Source: Anaerotignum neopropionicum (lineage in GTDB: Bacteria > Bacillota > Clostridia > Lachnospirales > Anaerotignaceae). Taken from it: a DNA stretch of 64,000 bases. The notes below the pieces were generated by a model that saw only the letters and a list, made by a program, of their open reading frames with translations, was not told the origin of the DNA and made no database searches. This document shows, piece after piece, positions 51,223 to 60,401 of the stretch; position 1 is the first letter of the stretch, and each line of letters starts with the position of its first letter. The position numbers and the translations under genes were made by a program. The stretch lies in contig NZ_LRVM01000001.1 of NCBI RefSeq assembly GCF_001571775.1, positions 62,001 to 126,000 of the forward strand. Reading direction: 5' to 3'.

Positions 51223-53010
51223 TTAAATGGTAATATACAGGGAATCCAGCCTTCTTTTGGCTTCCACCAGCCTTTGTAACTCTTCCGCATCAGTTGTGTC
51301 AGCCATTAAATTGACGATTTTCGTCCGTTTCAGTAGTTTTACCGCTTCATTGATCGACTTTTGTAAGTCTTCCTTGCTTTGGGCGGGAAGTTGGATTGCG
51401 AAAATCTCCGTCACAGGCTTTTGTTCGGCTCCATCTTCAAAAAAGCTTACCAGCTCCGCTGGGAATACGTTGCCGTTATTCCGCCATAATTGACCAATTG
51501 CCTCAAAAACCCGATCATAGAGTTCCTCGGTAAAATCCTCTTTCTCTAAAACACTTACTAACTTTTCGTAAATCTTTTGCTCAGATGCACAATAATACAA
51601 GATACTTCTTTGGGCCTCCAAAAGGCCCTTCTCCCCAGGGTTCTTCACATTACTTGCCTTTTGATTCATTTGCCGCTTTTTTTCGGCCTTATTTTGAAAA
51701 GCGATCTCCTCTTTTTGCACACGCTTGTCAATTTCACTGCGTATGGCAGCTTCTTCCACCCCTGTCATACGGCAAACCTCGCCTGCATATACATTCCGCT
51801 CAATAGCATTATCCAGCTTGGAAAGGATATCTGCCGCTTCTGTAGCGAAGCGCACTCTATGCTCGGGGTTATCCAAATTATATTTTTTCTGAATACAGGC
51901 TATTTCAAAGGAAATATAGTGAACAGCGTTTACCAATAGCTTTGAAAACTCTAACGCTCCGTTTTGCTTAATAAACTCATCAGGGTCCTTCCCGTTTGGC
52001 ACTTGCATCACCCGTACACGAAAACCATTTGTACATAAAACAGGAATTGCCCTCAATGCCGCATTAGTGCCTGCCTCGTCGCTGTCGTAAAGAAGGATAA
52101 TATCCTCAGCAAATTTTTTCAGCGTTCGGGCATGCTCCTGATTAAAGGCCGTTCCCAAGGATGCCACCACATTACGAAATCCCCCTTGGTAAAGAGAAAT
52201 CATGTCCATATAGCCCTCTACCAATATCAGTTCCTTTTTTCGCTCTGCCTTGGCAAAATTCAAGCCGTATAGGTTTCTGCTTTTACTGAATAAAATGGTT
52301 TCGGGAGAATTTAAGTATTTCGGCTCTCCTTTTCCTATGATTCGTCCGCCAAAGCCTACAACTCTGCCTTGGAAATCAAAAATAGGAAACATGAGCCTGC
52401 CGCGAAAACGGTCGTGATACCCGTTTTTATCCTTATTTTCAATGACCAATCCGCTTTGCAGCATATCATTGATAGCGTAGCCCTTTTCTTTTAAATGCTC
52501 CATTAAGGCATTTCGCCGTTCCGGTGCATAGCCCAAACCGAATTTACGGCTCACTGCCGCCTGCAGCTTCCTTCCTTCTATGTAGCTGCGGGCATCCGCT
52601 CCTTCTTCGCTTTGTAAGACATCATAATAAAAACGCCCCGCAATACTGTGAATTTCAAACAGTCTTTCCTTTAATTGCTCCACCGCTATGGCCTGGGCGT
52701 TTTTTTCCGGCTCCGGCAGGGTGATATGGGCACGATCCGCCAGCTTTTTTAAGGCTTCGGGAAAATCGCAGTTTTCCATTTCCATGACAAAACCAAAAAC
52801 ATTCCCGGCGGCACCGCATCCAAAGCAATAATAAAATTGTTTTTCGCTGTTAACGGAAAAGGATGGCGACTTTTCGTTATGAAACGGGCAGAGGCCAAAA
52901 TAGGAATTCCCCTTTTTCTTCAAAGGAACGTACTGAGAAATCACCTCAACGATATCATTCTGCAAACGTACTTCTTCCACAATTTCACGGGGATAACGCA
53001 CACCTAACAC
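51223..53010 (-). CDS. dnaG: DNA primase
   Basis: 595 residues. The N-terminal CHC2 zinc finger is visible as CPFHNEKSPSF and YYCFGCGAAG (zinc ligands Cys, His, Cys, Cys). The TOPRIM domain follows with ELILVEGYMDMIS and LLYDSDEAGTNA, and a C-terminal helicase-binding domain (about 440-595). It makes RNA primers for replication. The start is GTG 53010 or GTG 53001; AAGGTGGG upstream does not decide between them. Part of the dgt-dnaG-rpoD cluster. Confidence 0.95.
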   Translation of the reverse strand: MLGVRYPREIVEEVRLQNDIVEVISQYVPLKKKGNSYFGLCPFHNEKSPSFSVNSEKQFYYCFGCGAAGNVFGFVMEMENCDFPEALKKLADRAHITLPEPEKNAQAIAVEQLKERLFEIHSIAGRFYYDVLQSEEGADARSYIEGRKLQAAVSRKFGLGYAPERRNALMEHLKEKGYAINDMLQSGLVIENKDKNGYHDRFRGRLMFPIFDFQGRVVGFGGRIIGKGEPKYLNSPETILFSKSRNLYGLNFAKAERKKELILVEGYMDMISLYQGGFRNVVASLGTAFNQEHARTLKKFAEDIILLYDSDEAGTNAALRAIPVLCTNGFRVRVMQVPNGKDPDEFIKQNGALEFSKLLVNAVHYISFEIACIQKKYNLDNPEHRVRFATEAADILSKLDNAIERNVYAGEVCRMTGVEEAAIRSEIDKRVQKEEIAFQNKAEKKRQMNQKASNVKNPGEKGLLEAQRSILYYCASEQKIYEKLVSVLEKEDFTEELYDRVFEAIGQLWRNNGNVFPAELVSFFEDGAEQKPVTEIFAIQLPAQSKEDLQKSINEAVKLLKRTKIVNLMADTTDAEELQRLVEAKRRLDSLYITI

Positions 53011-53192
53011 CCACCTTTTCCCTTCGCTTTTCTATAAACAGTCCAAAAGGAAGTGAACCTCAATTTGCACTTCCTTCTCACCTTAAATAATTCGACAGAA
53101 ACTTTAAAAATCCTTTTGCCAACCTTTATTTTGTATATATGCCCAAAAAATATGGGGAAAATGATATTTTTTTTAAAAAATCCATCTACTTT

Positions 53193-54206
53193 TCAAAGCC
53201 TCCCCCATTCCTTAGGAATAAAAAGCTCCGTATATTTAGCCACCGCAAAGCGATCGGTCATGCAGGCAATATAGTCGCAAACCACCTTCCACAGGGGTTC
53301 GCCCTCTTTCAAAAGCTGTAAAAACTCCCCCTCCATAACCTCTGGGTGGCTCCAATAATATTCGTACAAATCCCCGATGATTTTATCCGCCTTTTCGTGC
53401 TCCTCCATGGCAATGTCACTCATGTAAACATTACGAAACATAAAATCTCGTAGATTGGTCAAGGTTTCTCGCATTTGCACACTCATGCGGATTTCGTTTC
53501 TACGGGCACTGTTTGTAATGGTATCTCTGATCATGGCATTAATACGGCTGCTGGAGGTAGTGCCAATGAGGGCGACAATTTCCGGCGGAATATCCTCCGG
53601 CGTAAGCATCCCCGCCCGCACAGCATCATCAATATCATGATTGGTATAGGCTATTTTATCAGAAAGCTGAACTACCTTTCCCTCCATGGTGGCAGGCTTG
53701 CAGCTAGTGCGATGGTTTAAAATTCCATCCCGCACTTCCCAAGTCAAATTTAACCCCTCTCCATTTTTTTCCAAACGATCAACCACCCGTAAGCTTTGCT
53801 CGTTATGGGCAAAACTCCCATAGGCTTCACAAAGCTTGGACAGCTTTCGCTCCCCCGCATGACCAAAGGGTGTATGCCCCAAATCATGTCCCAAGGCAAT
53901 GGCCTCGGTTAAATCCTCGTTTAGGTTCAACGCCCTTGCAATGCTCCTTGCAATTTGCGATACTTCCAGGGTATGGGTCAAGCGTGTGCGGTAATGATCC
54001 CCCTCAGGGGAAATAAACACCTGCGTTTTGTGCTTCATGCGGCGAAAGGATTTGCAGTGAATGATCCGATCCCTGTCCCTTTGAAAATCTGTGCGAATGT
54101 CGCATTTTTCTTCAGACTTTTCTCTCCCTTTTGTAGCAACACTCTTTTGGGCATATTCCCCAAGGAGCTTTTCCTCTCTTGCCTCTTGTAAAAGCCGTAA
54201 CTCCAT
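53193..54206 (-). CDS. dgt: dGTPase-like HD hydrolase
   Basis: 337 residues. It is an HD-domain deoxyguanosinetriphosphate triphosphohydrolase-like protein. Metal residues lie in HRTSC-like TRLTHTLEVSQIARSIA, ALGHDLGHTPFGHAGE (HD), and SDKIAYTNHDIDDA. It is likely to hydrolyse dNTPs to nucleoside and tripolyphosphate. In Firmicutes this gene commonly precedes dnaG, as here, with 182 bases between. AAAGGAGGG precedes the ATG. Confidence 0.92.
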   Translation of the reverse strand: MELRLLQEAREEKLLGEYAQKSVATKGREKSEEKCDIRTDFQRDRDRIIHCKSFRRMKHKTQVFISPEGDHYRTRLTHTLEVSQIARSIARALNLNEDLTEAIALGHDLGHTPFGHAGERKLSKLCEAYGSFAHNEQSLRVVDRLEKNGEGLNLTWEVRDGILNHRTSCKPATMEGKVVQLSDKIAYTNHDIDDAVRAGMLTPEDIPPEIVALIGTTSSSRINAMIRDTITNSARRNEIRMSVQMRETLTNLRDFMFRNVYMSDIAMEEHEKADKIIGDLYEYYWSHPEVMEGEFLQLLKEGEPLWKVVCDYIACMTDRFAVAKYTELFIPKEWGRL

Positions 54207-54535
54207 ACTATCCCTCCTTTATGGTTCGCAAATTTTTTCTTATATTAGAAAAATACGTCGTTCTGCGCAAAAATCCTCTTTTTCTCCCACGAAAAGATTG
54301 CATTTTCATCATATTCCTGCTTTATAAAATAATTAAGCCTTTCCATATCCCATCCTCCTGTAAACAAAATTTCCACATTTTCGTAGTTTCATTGGATAAA
54401 AATAAAGAAACCATCCGCTTCTACAGATGGTTTTTACCAGTTTATTATTTTATTAATGGAATATGTCTTATAAATAAATATATCCGCAGACAGGTTTTTC
54501 CAAGCGTCTATTTTTTTCTTTGGATAACCATTCCC

Positions 54536-55324
54536 TTATTCAGGCACCTTACCACTACCCAAATACTCAGCATAGGCTTTCCCCCGCACTTGCACAAACT
54601 CCCGCTCAGGATAACGCAGCGCCGTCAAATATCCGCCATAAACACACCCTTGATCAATATCCACAGTATTATGGACGATGTTTGGTTTCTCCTGAACGGT
54701 ATGCCCATAAACAACAAACGCCTTCCCTCTGTATTCCTCTGCCCAGTCTAAACGTATGGGCTTTTCGTTTTTTTCAAAAACCCCGGCTGTTTCACCATAT
54801 AAGCAAACGGCACGAATTTTATTGGAAAACCGCCCCATGGATTCCTCTCGCAAACCGCCATGAACAACTGCCAGCCTTCGTTTATCCAGCAACAAATAGT
54901 AGCATTGGCTTTTATAGCAGCTCATGAACCGATTTCGAAACGCAACCCTTTCCTCTTTTGACCGCTTTTCCAATTCCTCTATGGTATTTTCCAAGCCATG
55001 GGACATTCGAACCTTATTCCCTAAGAAAAAACGGTACAGCTTATTGCAATGATTTCCATGCACCCAGAAAGAACCGCCATAAATGACCTGATCCATCCAA
55101 AATTCCAAGGCCGCTAAATTCTTCGGGCCTTTATCCGCCACATCACCCACAGAAATTAACCTTCTGCCTTGGGGATGCACATAGGCTTGTCCTTTTTTTT
55201 CGTAGCCCAACTTTTGCACAAGCTCCATCAGCTCGTCATAACAGCCATGGACATCTCCAATGATATCAAATTTATTTTCTTTAAATTCTAATATGCGGAA
55301 ATTTCGTTCCCGTTGCTCTCTCAT
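54536..55324 (-). CDS. Calcineurin-like metallophosphatase (PrpE/ApaH-like)
   Basis: 262 residues. The phosphoesterase motifs are present: FDIIGDVHGCYDE, SVGDVADKGP, WVHGNHCNK, VVHGGLRE and VYGHTV. This order is typical of PPP-family phosphatases such as PrpE, bacterial protein phosphatases and Ap4A hydrolases. The substrate may be a dinucleotide, a phosphoprotein or an RNA end; the sequence does not tell. Start ATG 55324 has AGGAGTGG about 12 bases upstream, a longer spacer than usual. It stands alone. Confidence 0.88.
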   Translation of the reverse strand: MREQRERNFRILEFKENKFDIIGDVHGCYDELMELVQKLGYEKKGQAYVHPQGRRLISVGDVADKGPKNLAALEFWMDQVIYGGSFWVHGNHCNKLYRFFLGNKVRMSHGLENTIEELEKRSKEERVAFRNRFMSCYKSQCYYLLLDKRRLAVVHGGLREESMGRFSNKIRAVCLYGETAGVFEKNEKPIRLDWAEEYRGKAFVVYGHTVQEKPNIVHNTVDIDQGCVYGGYLTALRYPEREFVQVRGKAYAEYLGSGKVPE

Positions 55325-55451
55325 GCCGTCATTCCACTCCTAACCTTCCTTCTTACTATAACATAAAAATCTTCGCAGGTAAAAAAAAAGAAGAGAATTA
55401 TTTCTCTTTTCCTCATATATTTAATAAAACGACAATACGGAGGGATTTTCC

Positions 55452-55763
55452 ATGTATCGTAACCCATATTTACCTGATCCATTTAACGCCCGTGCATGCG
55501 ACCCCGCATCTGGTTCGCGCCCAGCACCCATGAAAAAACAGATGCAAAAACCCATTTTGGAGGAACCAAAAATAAATGAAAGGAAGCCTGATTATAAAGA
55601 AGCTCCTATCCTTGAACATGCAAGCCCGCCCAAGATGGATACGGAAACCTGTGAGAAAAACTGCTGTGGAAAACCAATTGAAAAAGCTTCCTGCAGCCCG
55701 TCCTGCAACGATAATCAGTTTCCGGTTATATTACTTTTGCTTTGCTTATATGGGTGCATTTAA
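55452..55763 (+). CDS. Small Pro/Cys-rich protein, function unknown
   Basis: 103 residues. The N-terminal 60 residues are rich in Pro, Lys and Glu. Residues about 67-86 hold several cysteines (CEKNCCGK, SCSPSCND), and the end is a hydrophobic tail (FPVILLLLCLYGCI). GGAGGG lies 10 bases before the ATG. The hydrophobic C-terminus is similar in style to small spore-associated proteins of clostridia, but I cannot name a family. Not an obvious toxin or metallothionein. Confidence 0.55.
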   Translation: MYRNPYLPDPFNARACDPASGSRPAPMKKQMQKPILEEPKINERKPDYKEAPILEHASPPKMDTETCEKNCCGKPIEKASCSPSCNDNQFPVILLLLCLYGCI

Positions 55764-55843
55764 TTTATGGTGCCCCAAAATTTTAGCCTGTCCCACACTT
55801 ATCTAATTGCCCCACCCCTATTTCATAAATAGCGCTACAAAAC

Positions 55844-55903
55844 AAAAAACCCGCATTGCAAAAATTACAAGAGAAACCTTGTAATTTGCAAGCGGGCTTT
55901 TTT
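55844..55903 (+). terminator. Hairpin terminator related to the one at 39941
   Basis: CCCGCATTGCAAAAATTACAAG and CTTGTAATTTGCAAGCGGG pair with a few mismatches, followed by six T. The arm sequence CATTGCA-A-TTACAAG matches the hairpin at 39941-39994. Confidence 0.8.
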
Positions 55904-55997
55904 ATGTTTTTTAACGAAGACAAAGTGACATTTACAGGGACTTATAACCACCGCCATGCCACCCTAAAAAATAATGTAGAAACGCCTTCGGTGAAAA

Positions 55998-56258
55998 TTA
56001 ATAGCCCAACATGGACATAATTTGGATCATCCTATCCCGTTCTTCCTGTGGCAGGGTTGCGCTTACAGCCGCCAAAAGAGCCTTTTGCTGCTCCGCCTCC
56101 AACTTCCCGCCCTGGGACAGCTTCTCCCCATATTCCAACAGCACATCCAATCTTTCCATTCCTGTTTTTCCTCGGCTTTTTTCTGCTGCCTCACGAATCA
56201 AACGCAACCTTTCCTCTCCTAATGCCTGTACCTCTGGAATATCCCATTCCTTACTCAC
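55998..56258 (-). CDS. Small helical protein, paired with the upstream gene
   Basis: 86 residues from GTG 56258 (GGAGGG upstream). It is helical and charged, ending LLAAVSATLPQEERDRMIQIMSMLGY. This end resembles the repeated unit in the 156-residue neighbour (A..P.L..E......I.....). It overlaps that gene by 8 bases, so the two are translationally coupled. No known domain. Confidence 0.6.
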   Translation of the reverse strand: MSKEWDIPEVQALGEERLRLIREAAEKSRGKTGMERLDVLLEYGEKLSQGGKLEAEQQKALLAAVSATLPQEERDRMIQIMSMLGY

Positions 56259-56721
56259 TGTCGTCCCTCCTTGCACCCATAATTTGTCTTATTTCCATAA
56301 TTTTCATCATGCTATCCAACTGGTTTTTTTCTTCTGCTGCCAAATACGGTCGCACGGCGTGTAGCATTTTATGCCGCCGATACACCGGATCCTCCTGTTT
56401 CTCCCTTGCTTCCAGCTTTGTGCCCTGCAACACACGCCTTAGCTCCATAAAGCGCACCGCCACAAAAATATTTTTCTGAAACTCCATATCCAAAAAAGGA
56501 ATGGCCGCACATAATATTTTTTCCCCTTGGGTACTGCCAAAGGGCGCCTCAAGGGCTGAGCTTTCTTTTACCTGAATATCCTGTGGCTTTTGTTCCTCTG
56601 TGCTCCCAAAAAGACGGCGCAGCCGGTTGATTCTTTCTAACAATTGAAAAGTATCACTGTTGTCTGCTCCCATCATTCCGGACAAAAGCTTCATTTGCTC
56701 GCTGCTCAGTTTTTCCTCCAT
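56251..56721 (-). CDS. Helical-repeat protein, function unknown
   Basis: 156 residues. The region 65-156 contains two similar segments, ILCAAIPFLDMEFQKNIFVA-RFMELRRVLQG and MLHAVRPYLAAEEKNQLDSMMKIMEIRQIMGA, that share the pattern L.A..P.L..E.......ME.R.++. The following small gene ends with a third, shorter version. No catalytic motif or signal is visible. GGGGGAGG precedes the ATG. It is divergent from the truncated subtilase gene, 122 bases away. Confidence 0.65.
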   Translation of the reverse strand: MEEKLSSEQMKLLSGMMGADNSDTFQLLERINRLRRLFGSTEEQKPQDIQVKESSALEAPFGSTQGEKILCAAIPFLDMEFQKNIFVAVRFMELRRVLQGTKLEAREKQEDPVYRRHKMLHAVRPYLAAEEKNQLDSMMKIMEIRQIMGARRDDSE

Positions 56722-56843
56722 TTTTAACCTCCCCCAACAAGCCTTTTAAAAACATATGACGAATGACAAGAAAAAATAACTTTTCCTATTCCCAAAAACT
56801 TATTTCTACATATTTTATTAGAGAAAGAAAGGAGATGTTTTCC

Positions 56844-57068
56844 ATGTCTTTTCCAAATTATTCGTCCCAAAGAGGCGAAGCTAAAACCTCTCCCGAAGCC
56901 CTCCTTACAGGAAGAGGAATCGGTATTGCCTTCCTTGATACAGGTATCTCTCCCGTTGCGGATTTTATCACACCCCAAAACAGAATCGTTGCGTTTCGAG
57001 ATTTTGTGAGCGGGAAAATAAATCCTTATGATGATAACGGTCACGGCACTCACGACACGTATTTGTAG
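56844..57068 (+). pseudogene. Truncated S8 (subtilisin-like) peptidase remnant
   Basis: 74 residues starting at ATG 56844 after AAAGGAGA. It has the S8 catalytic Asp block GIGIAFLDTGISP and the catalytic His block DDNGHGTH, which should continue VAGI. Instead it reads DTYL and stops. The rest of the enzyme with its catalytic Ser (about 200 residues or more) is missing, and a terminator follows within 35 bases. It resembles N-termini of clostridial intracellular or germination-type subtilases. A deletion, not a simple frameshift, is likely, because no later subtilase codons are visible in other frames. Confidence 0.8.
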
Positions 57069-57100
57069 CAGTAGTGTTTGCCTTCATTTTGGAGGAAACG

Positions 57101-57135
57101 AAAAACCCTCTTTCTTTTCAGAAAGAGGGTTTTTC
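57101..57135 (+). terminator. Intrinsic terminator
   Basis: AAAAACCCTCTTTC pairs with GAAAGAGGGTTTTT with a short loop; ends the subtilase remnant. Confidence 0.85.
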
Positions 57136-57185
57136 CGGCGTTCAATATGAATCACAACTACCCTAAGGATAGCGGACACCTTAAC

Positions 57186-57272
57186 TCAATAGTAATAAAA
57201 CATACAAACCGCAGCAAATAAGATGATTGCACAATCAAACAAGCGATCCTTTATCTTATTTACAAATGTCAT
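57186..57272 (-). CDS. Possible 28-residue membrane peptide after dctM
   Basis: The ORF ATG 57272 to TGA 57186 encodes a short basic N-terminus (MTFVNKIKDRL) and one hydrophobic helix ending FAAVCMFYYY. AAAGGA lies about 11 bases upstream. It is 34 bases past the dctM stop on the same strand and would be part of the TRAP operon transcript. The amino acid pattern (basic head, single helix) is plausible for a real small membrane protein, but coding evidence is limited. Confidence 0.4.
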   Translation of the reverse strand: MTFVNKIKDRLFDCAIILFAAVCMFYYY

Positions 57273-57305
57273 AATACATAACATCCTTTCCAATCCACGC
57301 CTGCC

Positions 57306-58595
57306 TTAGGATAAGAGCCTCGGCAAGAACAAGGAAATTTCAGGTATATAAGTAATCAACAGTAATGTAACAATCATTAAAATCAAGAAAGGTATAATAC
57401 CCTTTATGACACTATCCAGCGTAGTCTCACCAACACGGGCGGCGACAAACAGGTTTACGCCCAAAGGAGGGGTGATAAAGCCGATTGCCAAGTTTACTAC
57501 CATGATAATACCAAAATGGATTGGATCCACACCCAAAACCTTTACAACAGGGAATAGGATTGGAGCCAAAATCATGATTGCACACAAGGTTTCCATGAAA
57601 CAGCCAACAACCAACAGTAATACGTTGATTAACAAGAGAATAACAATCTTGCTGTCTGTCAAAGAAGTTAAGAAGGTTGCTACTGTTGTAGGGATACGTC
57701 CCAGTGTAAGAACCTTGGAGAAACCAGCAGCACAACCAATAACAATCATAATGGTAGCTGTTGTTTCGCAGGCATTCTTAGTAACACCCAATAACTGCTT
57801 GAAGTCCAATTCCTTGTAAACCAAGCAACCAATTACCAAGCTGTAAATAACGGCTACAGCCGCTGCTTCTGTAGGTGTGAAAATACCACCGTAAATACCA
57901 CCTAAAATAATAACGGGAGAAAGCAATGCCCATTTACTCTTCCATACTTCTTTACCTGCTCTACCCCAAGAAAATGGTTCGGTATCGCCCTTATAACCCA
58001 TTTTTCTTGCAAAGAAATATGCGTATCCAATCAGTACCAGACCAATTAAAATACCGGGAATAAAGCCTGCCATAAACAGCTTACTTACAGAGCTGTTTGT
58101 GGTAACGCTGTAAACAACCATGGGGATACTGGGATGGATAATTACGCCGATAGACCCTGCCGCAGCAATCAAAGCCAATACAAACTTTCTGTCATATCCT
58201 TTTTGAATCATGGTAGGAACAACCATACCGCCTACCGCTGCAACGGTTGCAGGGCCGGAACCGGAAATCGCCGCAAAGAACATACATACAACGACTGTTA
58301 CGATGGCCAAACCACCTCTGATTCGACCAAAAAATACGTTGGCAACATTCAGCAATCTTTGGGAGATACCGCCGCCGCCCATTAATTCCCCGGCAAATAC
58401 GAAAAACGGAATTGCCATGATGGGGAAAGAGTCAGCACCGGTTACCATGTTCTGTGCGATGAATCCAAAAGTCAACTGTTTTGTGTATAAGATATATGCC
58501 AAAGACGCAATACCCAAAGAGAAACCAATTGGTACAGTCAAAATTAAGCAGATAATTAATGTTGCAAAAACAACAAGAGCAATACTTCCTGTCAT
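57306..58595 (-). CDS. dctM: TRAP transporter large membrane subunit DctM
   Basis: 429 residues, about twelve hydrophobic helices. It forms the transport channel of a TRAP system driven by Na+ or H+. DctM features are PIMAIPFFVFAGELMGGGGI, FAAISGSGPATVAAVGGM, IAAAGSIGVIIHPSIPMVVY, PTEAAAVAVIY and the late AIGFITPPLGVNLFVAARV. It overlaps dctQ by 4 bases and follows AGGAGG. Substrates of this class are organic acids such as C4-dicarboxylates or sialic acid; which one is not decided here. Confidence 0.95.
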   Translation of the reverse strand: MTGSIALVVFATLIICLILTVPIGFSLGIASLAYILYTKQLTFGFIAQNMVTGADSFPIMAIPFFVFAGELMGGGGISQRLLNVANVFFGRIRGGLAIVTVVVCMFFAAISGSGPATVAAVGGMVVPTMIQKGYDRKFVLALIAAAGSIGVIIHPSIPMVVYSVTTNSSVSKLFMAGFIPGILIGLVLIGYAYFFARKMGYKGDTEPFSWGRAGKEVWKSKWALLSPVIILGGIYGGIFTPTEAAAVAVIYSLVIGCLVYKELDFKQLLGVTKNACETTATIMIVIGCAAGFSKVLTLGRIPTTVATFLTSLTDSKIVILLLINVLLLVVGCFMETLCAIMILAPILFPVVKVLGVDPIHFGIIMVVNLAIGFITPPLGVNLFVAARVGETTLDSVIKGIIPFLILMIVTLLLITYIPEISLFLPRLLS

Positions 58596-59080
58596 GCCTC
58601 TGCCACCTCCTCATGATTCTTTAATGCTTTTATCCTTCTCAAAATACATTGAGCCTGACGGATGGCAGTTAAGATAAAACCAATCAAGGGCGCCGCATAT
58701 ACAAACTGCATAGGAATACGCATAGCAGGAGAAAGCTGACCGCTCCAAGTAATTTTATGATATACCGTAACAGCTGTTGTAGCAATGAATATAGCAAATG
58801 CTAAAACAATTAATTCGCTTAAGATTTCAACATAAGGTCTAAGCTTCTTTGGATACAAATTAATAGCTGCATCAATACGAATATGCTTTTCACGTCTTGC
58901 CGTATGGCTTACCGCAAAATAAACCAGCCAAATAAACAGATATCTTGCCAATTCCTCAGACCAAACCAAAGAAGACTGGAATACATAACGCATGATAACC
59001 TGGATGAAAATAATAATACTCATTAAAAACATCAAAGGAATGATAAAAAATTCTTCCAAGTGTTCATTTAAAAATTTCAT
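58592..59080 (-). CDS. dctQ: TRAP transporter small membrane subunit DctQ
   Basis: 162 residues with four hydrophobic helices. DctQ features are IFIQVIMRYVFQSSLVWSEELARYLFIWLVYFA and REKHIRIDA. It partners DctM. GGGGAGG precedes the ATG, and the gene lies 20 bases after dctP. Confidence 0.93.
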   Translation of the reverse strand: MKFLNEHLEEFFIIPLMFLMSIIIFIQVIMRYVFQSSLVWSEELARYLFIWLVYFAVSHTARREKHIRIDAAINLYPKKLRPYVEILSELIVLAFAIFIATTAVTVYHKITWSGQLSPAMRIPMQFVYAAPLIGFILTAIRQAQCILRRIKALKNHEEVAEA

Positions 59081-59100
59081 TTTATTGCCTCCCCTCTTAT

Positions 59101-60237
59101 TTACGAAGCTGACCCTTCAGCGGGATATTTTGCTTGCGCTTTTTCTACCTCGCTATACAATAAGTCTACAATTTCCGGATGAGTAACTTTTTGGTAAGCC
59201 ATTTCCTTAAGACCGGCACAAGCAGCTTTAAACTCAGCAATTGCTTCCGGTGTTAACTCTGTAAAGGTCATACCAGGATAGTTTCTGATGTTTTCCAAAG
59301 CAGCAGCTTCGTACTTGGAACATCTTTCACGCTCATATTGTACTGCTTCGTCAGAAACCTTCAATACGATTTCTTGCTGTTCCGGTGTCAGCTTTTCAAA
59401 TCTTTCCTTACTCATCATGATCAAATAAGGGGAGTAAATGTGTTTTGTGTATGTATAGTACTTTTGTACTTCACAGAATTTTGTCTGCCATGTTAATTCC
59501 GCACCATTATCCTGACCATCTACCGTACCCTGCTGTAATGCAGTAAATAATTCAGTAAATGCCATAGGTGTTGGGTTTGCACCATAAGCCTTCCACTGTG
59601 CCAACTGTAATTCGTTTTCCATGATACGAATCTTCAAGCCCTTCAGGTCAGAAACCTTCTCAACTTTTCTATCAGATGTTGTCAGTGTACGGAAGGAGCT
59701 CTCCTGCCATTGTAAAAGCTTATAGCCTCTATCCTCAAGGCCAGCGGCAAGGGTATCACCCAAAACGCCATCCAGCACCTCATAAACTTGCTGCTTATTA
59801 TCATACAACCAAGGAATATCTAAGCAGAAGATATCCTTGCTAAAAGATGCTACAGTTGCATTTGTAGCCAATACAATATCATAATTCCCAAATTGACAGC
59901 CTTCCAATAATTCACGCTCGCTGCCCAAAACGTTATCTGTATAAATATCGCAGCTTAATGTACCGCCGCTTTCCTGCTCTAGACGCATTTTAAAGAATTT
60001 TGCAGCGTCAATTGTAGCAGGTGCATTTCCTAACGCATAGATAAAACGATAGCAATCACTCGTCAGTTCTACGCCTGAATCATAACTGTCAGGCTCTACC
60101 TTTGCTTCAACAAAACCAGTCGGAGCTGCAGGGGTTTTGGTATCACCTGTTGCTGTGTCCGCAGGTTTTTCTCCACATGCAGTAAGTCCGAGCATCATAA
60201 CTGTTGCCAGTGCAGCAGCTATCCCTCTTTTCAACAT
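59101..60237 (-). CDS. dctP: TRAP transporter substrate-binding lipoprotein DctP
   Basis: 378 residues. A signal peptide ends at the lipobox LTAC (Cys21), giving a lipoprotein outside the membrane. DctP family features are SERELLEGCQFGNYDIVLATNA, the substrate-carboxylate Arg in LKGLKIRIMENELQ, and GTVDGQDNGAELTW. It delivers an organic acid to DctQM. AGGAGGG precedes the ATG. It is the first gene of the dctPQM operon and is preceded by a long structured leader. Confidence 0.94.
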   Translation of the reverse strand: MLKRGIAAALATVMMLGLTACGEKPADTATGDTKTPAAPTGFVEAKVEPDSYDSGVELTSDCYRFIYALGNAPATIDAAKFFKMRLEQESGGTLSCDIYTDNVLGSERELLEGCQFGNYDIVLATNATVASFSKDIFCLDIPWLYDNKQQVYEVLDGVLGDTLAAGLEDRGYKLLQWQESSFRTLTTSDRKVEKVSDLKGLKIRIMENELQLAQWKAYGANPTPMAFTELFTALQQGTVDGQDNGAELTWQTKFCEVQKYYTYTKHIYSPYLIMMSKERFEKLTPEQQEIVLKVSDEAVQYERERCSKYEAAALENIRNYPGMTFTELTPEAIAEFKAACAGLKEMAYQKVTHPEIVDLLYSEVEKAQAKYPAEGSAS

Positions 60238-60307
60238 AGATTTCCCTCCTAAATATTGAACAGTTTCCGGTTTTTACTCTCTCCAAAAACAATATGCTTT
60301 TTTGGGA

Positions 60308-60357
60308 TCATCTTTTGTAAGGGTATTGCTGTGTCCCGGCCGAGGATACAAGATGAT
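60308..60357 (-). promoter_or_regulatory. Long hairpin in the TRAP operon leader
   Basis: On the minus strand ATCATCTTGTA pairs with TACAAAAGATGAT around a GC-richer loop containing CCTCGGCCGGGACA. It lies between the promoter and dctP. The role is unknown; no known riboswitch class was recognised. Confidence 0.4.
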
Positions 60358-60401
60358 AATTCCATAAAAATATTTCGCATAGAAACTAATCACCTCTCTT
60401 T

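Noticed and set aside
54179-54751. 190-residue open frame spanning the dgt-phosphatase gap
   Set aside because: It overlaps both neighbours antisense, has biased aromatic/basic composition and no Shine-Dalgarno site.
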